The notes beneath the pieces are model-generated. The model searched no databases, was not told the origin of the DNA, and saw only the letters and a list, made by a program, of their open reading frames with translations. A stretch of DNA of 24,186 bases from Holophagales bacterium UBA5066 (GTDB taxonomy: Bacteria > Acidobacteriota > Thermoanaerobaculia > UBA5066): assembly GCA_002414905.1 (NCBI GenBank), contig DIAY01000195.1, positions 1-24,186 of the forward strand, in the 5' to 3' direction. The position numbers and the translations under genes are program-made. Each line of letters starts with the position of its first letter. The stretch's first letter is position 1. Positions 1-7,604 of the stretch are shown piece by piece.

Positions 1-699
1 GTGGCCGGGGCGATCTTCTCGTTCCTCACGATGCTCGTGGCGATCCCGTCGGCCGTGAAGGTCTTCAACTGGACGGCCACTCTCTACAAGGGCTCGATCT
101 CTCTCCAGACCCCGATGCTCTACGCCCTCGGCTTCATCGGCGTCTTCCTGATCGGCGGGCTGACGGGCGTCATGCTCGGGACGCTCGGCATCGACATCCA
201 CGTCCACGACACGTATTTCATCGTCGCCCACTTCCACTACGTCATGGTGGGGAGCGCGATCATGGGGTACCTCGGCGGGCTCCACTTCTGGTGGCCGAAG
301 ATCACGGGCCGGATGTACAACGAGTTCTGGTCGAAGATCTCGGCCCTCGTCATCTTCATCGGCTTCAACACGACGTTCTTCCCGCAGTTCATCCTCGGCT
401 ACCTCGGGATGCCGCGCCGCTACCACATGTACCCGGCCGAGTTCCAGACGTGGAACGTCCTCTCCTCCGCCGGCGCGACGATTCTCGGCTTCGGCTACCT
501 CATGCCGGTCGTCTACCTCCTCTGGTCGCTCAAGTTCGGCGCGAAGGCCCCCGCGAACCCGTGGGGCGCCAAGGGCCTCGAATGGGAGACCTCCTCCCCG
601 CCGCCCGTCCTGAACTTCCACACCCCGCCCATCGTCACCGAGGAGGCGTACGCGTACGAGACGTCGACTCCCGCCAAGGAGGTGACCGTTGGCGTCTGA
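1..699 (+). CDS. ctaD: Cytochrome c oxidase subunit I, C-terminal part (5' end outside window)
   Basis: Catalytic subunit of the haem-copper terminal oxidase, an integral inner-membrane protein that reduces O2 and pumps protons. Only the last 232 residues are visible; the first codon (GTG) is internal, not a start. The family signature HDTYFIVAHFHYVM is present: H77 and H79 (numbered from the window edge) match the haem a3 and haem a ligands, and H69-D70 match the Mg-site pair. The hydrophobic stretches match the last transmembrane helices, followed by the usual tail motif LEWETSSPPP. The stop overlaps the next gene (subunit III) by 11 bp, so this is the 5' part of a ctaD-ctaE-ctaF operon; ctaC is presumably upstream. 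Identification is secure; the exact type (aa3 or caa3) cannot be decided without subunit II. Confidence 0.97.
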   Translation: MAGAIFSFLTMLVAIPSAVKVFNWTATLYKGSISLQTPMLYALGFIGVFLIGGLTGVMLGTLGIDIHVHDTYFIVAHFHYVMVGSAIMGYLGGLHFWWPKITGRMYNEFWSKISALVIFIGFNTTFFPQFILGYLGMPRRYHMYPAEFQTWNVLSSAGATILGFGYLMPVVYLLWSLKFGAKAPANPWGAKGLEWETSSPPPVLNFHTPPIVTEEAYAYETSTPAKEVTVGV

Positions 700-1345
700 G
701 ACGCGTCCGGCCGCCCTGGCCCACCACTTCGACGACTACGACCAGCAGCGCGAGGCCGCGACGCTGGGAATGTGGCTCTTCATCGCCCAGGAGCTGATGT
801 TCTTCGGCGGGCTCTTCCTCACCTACACGGTCTACCGCTGGAAGTACCCCGCCTGGTTCGCTCTCGGCTCGAACCAGCTCGACATCCGGCTGGGCCTCCT
901 GAACACCATCGTCCTCATCGGCAGCTCCCTCACGATGGTCCTGGCGGTGAGGTCGGCGCAGCTCGGGCGGGCCAGGCAGATCGCCGGCTGGCTCGCCGCG
1001 ACCATGACGCTCGGCACCACGTTCCTCGTCATCAAGGGATTCGAGTACCACCACAAGTGGGTCCATCACCTGATACCGGGCGCGGACTTCCATCTCGAAG
1101 GGACGACCGACCCGGCGGCCCAGACGTTCTTCGTCCTCTACTTCTGCATGACGGGGCTCCACGCCCTCCACATGATCGTCGGCCTCGGCCTCCTCGCGTT
1201 CCTCGTCCCGAAGGCGCTCCGCGGAGAGTTCTCCGCCGAGAACCACAACTGGGTCGAGGGCGTCGGCCTCTACTGGCACTTCGTCGACATCATCTGGATC
1301 TTCCTCTTCCCCCTCCTCTATCTTCTGGGGCGGCACCACGCCTGA
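689..1345 (+). CDS. ctaE: Cytochrome c oxidase subunit III, short five-helix form
   Basis: Structural subunit of the aa3/caa3 oxidase that stabilises subunit I. The protein is 218 aa with about five transmembrane segments (roughly 27-47, 68-88, 97-117, 145-172, 192-213), lacking the first two helices of the seven-helix mitochondrial form, as is common in bacteria. Family motifs are visible: FIAQELMFFGG with the conserved Glu (E35), GLHALHMIVG near 157-165 and GLYWHFVDIIWIFLFPLLY at the C terminus. The TTG start at 689 is chosen because AAGGAGGT lies at 676-683, five bases upstream. The in-frame alternatives remove the first helix. It overlaps ctaD by 11 bp, so translation is probably coupled. 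Confidence 0.96.
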   Translation: MASETRPAALAHHFDDYDQQREAATLGMWLFIAQELMFFGGLFLTYTVYRWKYPAWFALGSNQLDIRLGLLNTIVLIGSSLTMVLAVRSAQLGRARQIAGWLAATMTLGTTFLVIKGFEYHHKWVHHLIPGADFHLEGTTDPAAQTFFVLYFCMTGLHALHMIVGLGLLAFLVPKALRGEFSAENHNWVEGVGLYWHFVDIIWIFLFPLLYLLGRHHA

Positions 1346-1361
1346 GGCCGACGGAGAAGAC

Positions 1362-1691
1362 ATGTCGACCGTTCACGTCACCCCCGTCCGCACCTACCTG
1401 CTCGTCTTCCTCGGCCTGATGGCCCTGACGTTCCTGACCGTCGGGGCCGCGCACGTCAACATCGCCCACCATCTTCCCGGGCAGATGACCGACGCGATCA
1501 ACGACGCGGTGGCCATGGCGATCGCCGTCACGAAGGCGACGCTCGTCATCCTCTTCTTCATGGGCGTCTGGCACTCGGCTCGCCTGAACAAGCTCATCGT
1601 CTGGACATCTCTCTTCTTCCTGCTCGTCCTCTTTTCCTTCTCCCTCGTCGACTACTTCAGCCGCGGCTGGCTCGGGGTGCCGGGGAAGTAG
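1362..1691 (+). CDS. ctaF: Cytochrome c oxidase subunit IV family protein
   Basis: Small (109 aa) accessory subunit of the bacterial haem-copper oxidase, of the COX4/CyoD-like family. Three hydrophobic helices are seen (about 12-30, 47-69, 77-97). The segment ATLVILFFMGVWHS followed by LNKLIVWTSLFFLLVLFSFS is typical of the family. The ATG at 1362 has GGAGAA a few bases upstream and lies 16 bp after the ctaE stop, so it is the third gene of the operon. The role (assembly or stability) is known for the family, not shown here. Nothing unusual is seen. The symbol follows the Bacillus naming; some annotations call it coxD or leave it unnamed. Confidence 0.9.
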   Translation: MSTVHVTPVRTYLLVFLGLMALTFLTVGAAHVNIAHHLPGQMTDAINDAVAMAIAVTKATLVILFFMGVWHSARLNKLIVWTSLFFLLVLFSFSLVDYFSRGWLGVPGK

Positions 1692-2050
1692 GGTGGCGAG
1701 AGGAACCTGTCGATCCGGCTTCCATCGCGGCCCTGGAAAAGAGGCCGCTTCCGTCTCCTGTAGACGGCAGAGTCCCTCCCGTGCGACGGGTGGCGGAACC
1801 GGAGAATCCTCGCCCGCACGCCCAAGGAACGTCTCGAGCCGCATAGTTCCGCAGGAATAGGTTTCGCAGGTCCTATCGGGCCTCGTCCCCGGTCCCGGCG
1901 TAGAGCTGGCTGGAGAGCCTGCGATTCGTGTTTCGTCCGATTTTGATACGACGTTTCAGTCTCTCTCGCCAAGCGCGGGCTCGAGCCATCCTCGCGGTCG
2001 CCGAGGTGAGATCGACAGGCTTCGTTCCGATAAAGACGTGATAGCTTGGC
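1692..2050 (+). other. Gene-free gap after the oxidase operon, with small hairpins
   Basis: No credible ORF or tRNA is seen on either strand in these 359 bases. Three small inverted repeats are visible: CCGTCT/AGACGG at 1751-1767 (6-bp stem, 5-nt loop), CCCGT/ACGGG at 1778-1790 (5-bp stem), and CCTCG/CGAGG at 1990-2006. A 10-bp palindrome GGCTCGAGCC lies at 1978-1987. The first hairpin could end the oxidase transcript, but no T-tract follows. GATAAA at 2029-2034 is a possible -10 element for the next gene, with no matching -35. The segment around 1930-1970 is locally more AT-rich than its surroundings, compatible with a promoter-bearing spacer. Confidence 0.5.
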
Positions 2051-2104
2051 TTGGGAAATCAGGTCTTCGAGGAAGGGGACGGCTTGGCCGACAAATCGGC
2101 AGCT

Positions 2105-2704
2105 TTGAGGACGCACGGCGAGCTTCGCATTGCGGTCCTTCGTGTGAGCAGTGCCCTCCTCCTCCTCCTCGTCCTCCTCCTTGGTGCTACCAGGGCACAA
2201 GCTTCACGCGAGCCAGTGACGGCCTGGACGACTCCCGCGCCCGTCGCCTTCGGGGTCAGAGTGATACCGCACCGACAGCGCGAGGTCACGGTCTCGTGGG
2301 CGCTTCGTGCCACCTCTGGTGGGGCACGCGTCATCCTGTACGCCGGTACGTCGGTCGGGCCGGGAACCCCGCTGGCTGAAGCCGATATCGTTCGTGGTCT
2401 GAACGAGTTTCGGATCGTCGATCGCTCGGGCCACGACGGCCGGTGGCTGTACTGGCTCGTCGTCGTGGATGACGGCGGTCGACAGACCGTCCTGGGGACG
2501 CTGGTCTGTGTCTCCCCCGCCATGAGCGAGGGCGTGCCGCCAACTCCTCCAAGCGCAATTCATGCATATGCGTTGCTGGCCGAGTGGTCGGGAACGGATC
2601 CGGTCGTGCATTGGTGGGAGGCGTGTGACGAGCCGATTGCTGCCAGGGATCTGTTCCGGCAAGCGCCGGTCGTCCCCCCTCCCAGGACCCATCCGACGCT
2701 CTGA
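2105..2704 (+). CDS. Exported protein with a fibronectin-III-like domain, function unknown
   Basis: Not recognised by family. With the TTG start at 2105 the protein is 199 aa and begins with a basic n-region, a long Leu run (coded by CTC triplets) and ATRAQA, a good type I signal peptide. The mature part has the layout of one FN3-like beta-sandwich: VTVSWAL, then RVILYAGTS, then WLYWLVVVDDGGRQTVLG. The same layout occurs in the lipoprotein at 10181-10663. The last ~45 residues are Pro/Trp-rich without a visible domain. The start is uncertain: the frame is open from a TTG at 2051, and GTG at 2144 also gives a hydrophobic leader; none has a clear ribosome binding site. The next gene has its own strong binding site 100 bp on. 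That it is a real gene rests on the signal peptide and fold-like pattern. Confidence 0.55.
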   Translation: MRTHGELRIAVLRVSSALLLLLVLLLGATRAQASREPVTAWTTPAPVAFGVRVIPHRQREVTVSWALRATSGGARVILYAGTSVGPGTPLAEADIVRGLNEFRIVDRSGHDGRWLYWLVVVDDGGRQTVLGTLVCVSPAMSEGVPPTPPSAIHAYALLAEWSGTDPVVHWWEACDEPIAARDLFRQAPVVPPPRTHPTL

Positions 2705-2805
2705 CCGCCCGATTCGGCTCACCGCCGATGAAGGGCGCGTTGCTCCACGGGTGAGCGCCGCAAATCTTCAAAACACGCACTGCCCTTTCTTGAGGAGAAC
2801 CGAGA

Positions 2806-3534
2806 ATGAAAAAGCTCATTGTGCCGTGCCTGCTGGTCGCCGGTTTGGTGGCGGCTGCTGCGGTCGGTATCGCAGCCCAGCCACCCAATTCCAAAGCCAC
2901 CAAGGCGAAATTTACGAGGGAGAAGGTCACCGGCAGCCTGCCGAACCTGAAGCAGCCTGGCAGGCCGCTGGCGCTCGTGACGCTCGACTACTACGACACT
3001 GCAACGACGGCATATGGCTGGACCGGCAACTTCTACATGTCGAATCTGTTCATGCCCACCGCCGGTTCGTGGCCGCTTCAGGTCCTCGCCCTCGAGGTCT
3101 ATGCGAACGCGCTGGATAACGTCGAAACGGTCGGTACCCCCGGCGTTCTGAACGGCGTGGCGGTCTTCGATCCGACCGGCGCCATCCTTGCGCGCGACCT
3201 CGGAGTGGCTGCCACGGTCAAGACGTGGACCACCGTTCCACTGAGCGCTCCACCGGTGATCGCCGCGGGCAATTTCGTCGCCGGCATGTGGAACAGCAAT
3301 GTCGGCGCAGGCGCGAGGAACGATGCCGGGCTCCAGGCATCCGCGATGAACTGGCCTGGGGCGGCGGGGACCGAGCCCTTCCGTGCGGTTGGAGGAGGCA
3401 TGACCGCGGGCGCCGCAGGACCTTGGGTTGTCGATACAGCGCCCTCCTCCTACACCACCACATCGGCAGCCGCCGTTCGAGCGCAAATCAACACGGGGGT
3501 CCCGGTCGAGCTGATGAGGTTCGAAGTAGAGTGA
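2806..3534 (+). CDS. Exported protein of unknown function (242 aa)
   Basis: The start is clear: ATG with AGGAGA at 2793-2798, seven bases upstream. The N terminus, MKKLIVPCLLVAGLVAAAAVGIAAQ, is a textbook Sec signal peptide with likely cleavage after AAA/AQ. The mature protein is rich in Ala, Gly, Thr, Val and aromatic residues in alternating hydrophobic patterns (for example WTGNFYMSNLFMP, LNGVAVFDPTG, FVAGMWNSNVG), suggesting an all-beta secreted domain. No catalytic motif, cysteine pair or membrane anchor is seen in the mature part, and I do not recognise the family. It ends just before a strong hairpin terminator and is preceded by another small exported protein in the same direction, so the two may be co-expressed. 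Confidence 0.8.
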   Translation: MKKLIVPCLLVAGLVAAAAVGIAAQPPNSKATKAKFTREKVTGSLPNLKQPGRPLALVTLDYYDTATTAYGWTGNFYMSNLFMPTAGSWPLQVLALEVYANALDNVETVGTPGVLNGVAVFDPTGAILARDLGVAATVKTWTTVPLSAPPVIAAGNFVAGMWNSNVGAGARNDAGLQASAMNWPGAAGTEPFRAVGGGMTAGAAGPWVVDTAPSSYTTTSAAAVRAQINTGVPVELMRFEVE

Positions 3535-3586
3535 CCTCCGGGGCCGCGCTGCGCCGCAGTCCCGCCGATTCCGGATGAGTCGGGCG

Positions 3587-3617
3587 AGCCGCTCAGGCTG
3601 CTAAGGCCTGAGCGGCT
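3587..3617 (+). terminator. Probable intrinsic terminator after the 2806-3534 gene
   Basis: A perfect inverted repeat: GCCGCTCAGG at 3588-3597 and CCTGAGCGGC at 3607-3616, with an added A-T pair (3587/3617), giving an 11-bp stem and a 9-nt loop. It lies 53 bp after the stop codon and is followed by the pyrimidine-rich TTCGCTTGTC rather than a full T-tract, which is common in GC-rich genomes. It separates this transcript from the parvulin gene at 3686. Confidence 0.65.
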
Positions 3618-3685
3618 TCGCTTGTCGCAGGACCTCGCTCGATGCCACCGGCCTGGCGATCGAGGCGCACCGAAGGAGGAGACAC

Positions 3686-5371
3686 GTGAGACGGATGCCG
3701 TCCCGCCCAGGCCGATTCGCGGTCTGGCTCGTCTGCCTTGCCCCAATGCTGGGAACCGGCTGTCGGGGGCGGGTTCCGTCGGACGCCGTCGCAGCCTGGG
3801 ACGGCGGCTTCATCACCAGGGCCGAGGCGGAACGATACTTTGCATCGCTCGAGACCCGTGGCCTGCGCACCGGATCCCAGGTCAACGCCAGGTCAGGCGT
3901 CACTCAGATCCTCTCCGACCTGGCGTTTCTCAAGATCGCGGCCGCAGAGGCGGGAGACTCCGCGACGGAGAGCTCCATTCTCTACCTCGACGCAAAGGCC
4001 GCCTCCCTGGTCCATTACTACGTCGAGCGGAAGGGCAAGCGACCGCAGGAGATCCCCGACGACGAGGTCAGGGCCTACTACGAGGAGCACCTGGCCGACC
4101 GCTTCACTCTGCCGGAGTCCTGTACCTTCCGACACGTCTTCCTCCGCGCCGACCGCCACTCGAAGGAGGAGCTGGCCCGGCTGGAGCGCACCGTTCTCGA
4201 CAGCCTCGCCCGGGGCACCGCCTTTTCCATGGCTGCAAACACCTACTCGGAGTCCGGAAGCGCACGTCGCGGCGGGACGGTTGGGCCGGTCTTCCGGGGG
4301 CGCCTGGACGCCGCCTTCGAGAAGCAGCTCTACCTCCTGAAGCCCGGGAAGCCCGCAGTCTTCCACGTGCAGCTGGGCACTCACATCGTCGAGGTCCTCG
4401 AGCGAAGGCCATCCAGGGTCCTGCCCTTCGAGGAAGTCCGACAGCAGGTCGTCCTCGTCATCATGGATCGTCGCAACGAGAACGAACGCGACCAGCTCAT
4501 GGCGACTCTTCGCACGCGCTACGGCGTGGTCGACCGGAGCGACGATCCGACCGTCGGGCCCGACGACGTCGTGGTGAGCGTGAAGGGACGTGACCTGACC
4601 CGTAAACAGCTGGAAGCCTACCTCGCAAGACGGGGCGGCCGCTTCGGCCCTGGAGGAAAGGACGCGAAGCTGCGGCGTCGCTGGGTGGATGATCTCATCC
4701 GTTCCAACTTGCTCTACCTGGACGCCCTGGAGAGCGGAATGGAGCGCGAACGGGCTTTCACCGACCGTTGGGAGATACGCCGGCTGACGCTCCGGTCGAA
4801 GGTTGCCATCGAACGCCGTTTCCGGGCCGAAGCGAAGAAGGTCGCCGATGACGAGGTCCTCCGCTACTACCGGGAGAACCAGGGGCGCTTTGCCGTATCG
4901 CAGCGCTTTCAGGCGAGCTATCTCTTCCTCCCTTTCGGCAGCGCCCCCCCCTTCGAGCTCGAGCAGCGGCTGGAAGCGCTGGAGAAGCTGGCCGTCACAC
5001 CGGGGGTGGATCCGGCAGAGGTCGCGCACCGCTGCGAGGAGGCCGGTGCGGTCTACGTCGACATGGACTGGGCGACGCCAGAGGACGCGGCCCAGGTCGC
5101 CCCGGAGTTCCAGCGTCGCCTGCTCGCCCAGACGGCGCCGGGCAGCACTGGAGTATTTCAGGAGGAGGAAGGCCTTTTCGTCATCCTGGTCCGAGCCGTC
5201 GAAGCCCGCCGGCCGATGACGGAGCCGGCCGATCACGAGGCGATCCGGGCGCTCTGCGTCGAGCTTCGAAAGACGGACATCCTCCGCGAGATCAAGGAAC
5301 GCGAGCTCGAGGAGCGGGGGTTCCGAGTCCTTTCCACCGATATCTTCAAGTCCGCTGATGCGAAGAGCTGA
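3686..5371 (+). CDS. Double-module parvulin-like peptidyl-prolyl isomerase, probable lipoprotein
   Basis: Probable periplasmic folding factor of the SurA/PrsA/PpiC type (561 aa). The GTG start at 3686 has AGGAGG at 3674-3679. A leader (1-26) ends in MLGTGC, an imperfect lipobox. Two similar halves follow. Half one has VAAWDGGFITRAEAERYF (~35-52), DDEVRAYYEEH (126-136) and a PpiC rotamase domain (~146-242) with FRHVFL, SARRGGTVGPVFRG and HIVEVLERRP. Half two repeats the plan: VVSVKGRDLTRKQLEAYL (~297-314), DDEVLRYYRENQGRF (388-402) and a degenerate rotamase-like domain (~408-506), where the GG-rich core is replaced by an acidic/Pro stretch. Isomerase activity is therefore plausible only for half one. 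The gene overlaps the following lipoprotein sulfatase-like gene by 14 bp, suggesting that the two products work together. Confidence 0.88.
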   Translation: MRRMPSRPGRFAVWLVCLAPMLGTGCRGRVPSDAVAAWDGGFITRAEAERYFASLETRGLRTGSQVNARSGVTQILSDLAFLKIAAAEAGDSATESSILYLDAKAASLVHYYVERKGKRPQEIPDDEVRAYYEEHLADRFTLPESCTFRHVFLRADRHSKEELARLERTVLDSLARGTAFSMAANTYSESGSARRGGTVGPVFRGRLDAAFEKQLYLLKPGKPAVFHVQLGTHIVEVLERRPSRVLPFEEVRQQVVLVIMDRRNENERDQLMATLRTRYGVVDRSDDPTVGPDDVVVSVKGRDLTRKQLEAYLARRGGRFGPGGKDAKLRRRWVDDLIRSNLLYLDALESGMERERAFTDRWEIRRLTLRSKVAIERRFRAEAKKVADDEVLRYYRENQGRFAVSQRFQASYLFLPFGSAPPFELEQRLEALEKLAVTPGVDPAEVAHRCEEAGAVYVDMDWATPEDAAQVAPEFQRRLLAQTAPGSTGVFQEEEGLFVILVRAVEARRPMTEPADHEAIRALCVELRKTDILREIKERELEERGFRVLSTDIFKSADAKS

Positions 5372-7520
5372 CGCGAAGCGCCTGGTCGTCGTCGCCGCGT
5401 TGCTCCTCTCGACGGCGGGCTGTCGGCCCGGCGAGGGGAATCGCGCTCGGCGGAACCTCGTGCTCATCACCCTGGATACCACTCGCGCTGATCGCATCGG
5501 CTGCTATGGATCGAAAACGGTTCGCACCCCGAACCTGGACGGCATCGCGGCAGAGGGAACCGTTTTCGAGCGTGCGTTTACCCCTGCCCCCATTACCGGA
5601 CCGGCGCACACGTCGATCCTGTCGGGTACGTTTCCCCCGTTCCACCAGGTGCGCGACAACGACGTCTATCGGGTGCCGAAGGAGTTGCCCTGGCTCCCGT
5701 CGATCCTGAAAGACCGTGGCTTCACGACCGCAGCAATGGTTGCGGCCTTCCCGCTCCGTGCCGCGGTTGGCTTCGCCCGTGGGTTCGATTACTTCGGCGA
5801 CCACCTTGAGGCGCCGCAGGGGAGCCTGGCGGTGACCAACGTCCATACGGTGGGAGTAGCCAGTCGCCGCGGGGATCGTGTCTCCCAGGAGTTCCGGCTC
5901 TGGCTGGAAAAGAACAACGGACAGGAACCGTTCTTCGTCTGGCTTCACTACTACGATCCGCACTTTCCGTACGATCCACCGAAAGGGTACGGGGACGACA
6001 GTGCAAGCTTGCCCTACGACGGCGAAGTCGCCTTCATGGACGACTGCATCGGCACCGTCTTGCGCGCGCTGACCGAAAATGGCGTCGCCGAGCGCACCGG
6101 TCTGGTCGTGGTGGCTGACCACGGTGAAGGGCTGATGGACCATGGGGAGCAGACCCACGGCCTGCTGCTCTACAACTCCACGTTGCACGTGCCTCTCATC
6201 GCACGGCTCCCCTGGATCAAGGATCAGCAGCCCCGGGTGAAGAGCTCCGTTTCCAGCGCCGACGTGATGCCGACGGTTCTCGACGCCCTGGGAGTTGCTC
6301 CTGCCAGTTTCGGCGGGCCTGTCCAGGCCCGCTCGCTCCTGCCCTTGATGTCCTCGGGAACGGACGCCGTCGTCGTCGCGAGCTACTCCAGACGCCCTCT
6401 GTACTTTGAGACGCTCTTCCCCTTTCATCACTATGCGTGGAGCCCGCTGTCGGGCTTCATCTATGGCGGCCAGAAGTACATCCACGGTCCCGTCGACGAG
6501 ATCTATGACCTCGATACCGACATGGCCGAGGAGCACGACCGCCTGGAGAGCACTCAGCTGGCCACCATGTCTGTGCGATTCCCTTCGATCCGCGCACAAT
6601 TGCGAAAGGGCCGGCCCAGCAGCAGCCGGCACGAGCCGACTCGGGAGGAGATGGCGCAGCTGCGATCGCTCGGCTATCTGGGAGGAGCGGCAACAGACGA
6701 AGAGGACGCGTTCGAGAGCGTTTCGAAGCTCCCTTCCCCCAGGGACCACATGGACGTGTTCTTCCGGCAGAACGAGGTCCTTGGCCTGGCCCAGGGAGGC
6801 AACGTCCGGGAAGCGCTCGAGGAGGCCAGAGCCATGGTCGCGGCCGATCCGAAGAGCAAGGTCGCTCGCGTGATGGTGGCGACGTTCTGCTCCCGCCTGG
6901 GCTTCCTGGACGCGGCCGACAGTGCGTGGACCGCGCTCGTACGGGACTTCTCCGACAAGGACATACTCTTTTCGGCCGGTTCCCATTTTCTGGCCAGAAG
7001 GGACCTCGTTCGCGCGCGGCAGTGCCTGGAGCGCCTGACGGCCGAAGACCCGGGAGACATCGAGGTCCTGACTCGACTGGCGGACGTCGCTGTCGCCGAG
7101 GGGGATCCCGACCGCGCATCCCGCCTCTACCAAAAGGCGCTCGGGATCGATCCCGACTACCGGGAGGCGCTCCTGGGACTGGCGGTGTCGCTCGATCGGA
7201 GCGGACAACCGGAGGCAGAGAGGCAGTTCTGCGCGGTATCCGAGAAGTACCCTTTCGACGCGCAGGTGGGTTTCAACTACGCTGTCTACCTTCTGCGGCA
7301 CGGCCGGGCAGCGGAGGCCCCCGAGCACCTCCGGCGAGCAGCCGCACTCTCCGACGGCCCGCTCTACGAGGCCGCTCAGTTTGCCCTGGCGTCGTGGTAT
7401 CGGCAGAACGGCGAGCTCGACCATGCACGGACTCGCCTGCGTGAGGTCGAGCTGCGCACCTCGAGTGCCGCGGCGCTTACACGGGCGCGCGCAATGCTTG
7501 CCGAGCTCGGTGGCGAGTAG
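5358..7520 (+). CDS. Lipoprotein of the sulfatase superfamily with C-terminal TPRs (Thr in nucleophile position)
   Basis: A 720-aa membrane-anchored enzyme of the sulfatase/alkaline phosphatase superfamily. The leader ends in the lipobox LSTAGC (C22). Metal-site motifs are present: LITLDTTRADRIGCYG with D40, and VVVADHGEGLMDHGEQTHG with D254, H255 and H267. In the sulfatase signature (C/S-x-P-x-R) the sequence reads T80-G-P-A-H84, so there is no Cys or Ser for formylglycine. Thr is the nucleophile in phospho-transferring relatives such as LtaS and EptA, so a phosphoester or transferase activity is more likely than sulfate release. About residues 450-720 form TPR-like helical repeats, a protein-binding arm seen in similar lipoproteins. 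The ATG lies inside the end of the parvulin gene, so translation is probably coupled. The substrate is unknown. Confidence 0.88.
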   Translation: MRRADAKRLVVVAALLLSTAGCRPGEGNRARRNLVLITLDTTRADRIGCYGSKTVRTPNLDGIAAEGTVFERAFTPAPITGPAHTSILSGTFPPFHQVRDNDVYRVPKELPWLPSILKDRGFTTAAMVAAFPLRAAVGFARGFDYFGDHLEAPQGSLAVTNVHTVGVASRRGDRVSQEFRLWLEKNNGQEPFFVWLHYYDPHFPYDPPKGYGDDSASLPYDGEVAFMDDCIGTVLRALTENGVAERTGLVVVADHGEGLMDHGEQTHGLLLYNSTLHVPLIARLPWIKDQQPRVKSSVSSADVMPTVLDALGVAPASFGGPVQARSLLPLMSSGTDAVVVASYSRRPLYFETLFPFHHYAWSPLSGFIYGGQKYIHGPVDEIYDLDTDMAEEHDRLESTQLATMSVRFPSIRAQLRKGRPSSSRHEPTREEMAQLRSLGYLGGAATDEEDAFESVSKLPSPRDHMDVFFRQNEVLGLAQGGNVREALEEARAMVAADPKSKVARVMVATFCSRLGFLDAADSAWTALVRDFSDKDILFSAGSHFLARRDLVRARQCLERLTAEDPGDIEVLTRLADVAVAEGDPDRASRLYQKALGIDPDYREALLGLAVSLDRSGQPEAERQFCAVSEKYPFDAQVGFNYAVYLLRHGRAAEAPEHLRRAAALSDGPLYEAAQFALASWYRQNGELDHARTRLREVELRTSSAAALTRARAMLAELGGE

Positions 7521-7590
7521 CTCACCCGCCCCAGACATCCGGTCAACCCGCCCGGATTTCGAACCGCGCCCCCGAACCGGACTCGTCCCC

Positions 7591-7596
7591 CATAAT
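7591..7596 (+). promoter_or_regulatory. Possible -10 box for a leaderless transcript
   Basis: CATAAT matches the -10 consensus in five of six positions and ends eight bases before the GTG at 7605, where transcription would be expected to begin. No -35 is found at the usual spacing, and the GTG has no ribosome binding site. The AT-rich hexamer stands out in a GC-rich stretch. It also contains the in-frame TAA (7593-7595) that blocks any start further upstream. Confidence 0.35.
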
Positions 7597-7604
7597 CCGC
7601 GCGC

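Noticed and set aside
1692..2050. tRNA, riboswitch or small RNA in the gap after the oxidase operon
   Set aside because: No cloverleaf, T-loop sequence or recognisable riboswitch core; only short hairpins.
3893..5497. A 534-codon minus-strand frame opposite the parvulin gene
   Set aside because: Shadow frame; the plus strand has the binding site, leader and PpiC motifs.
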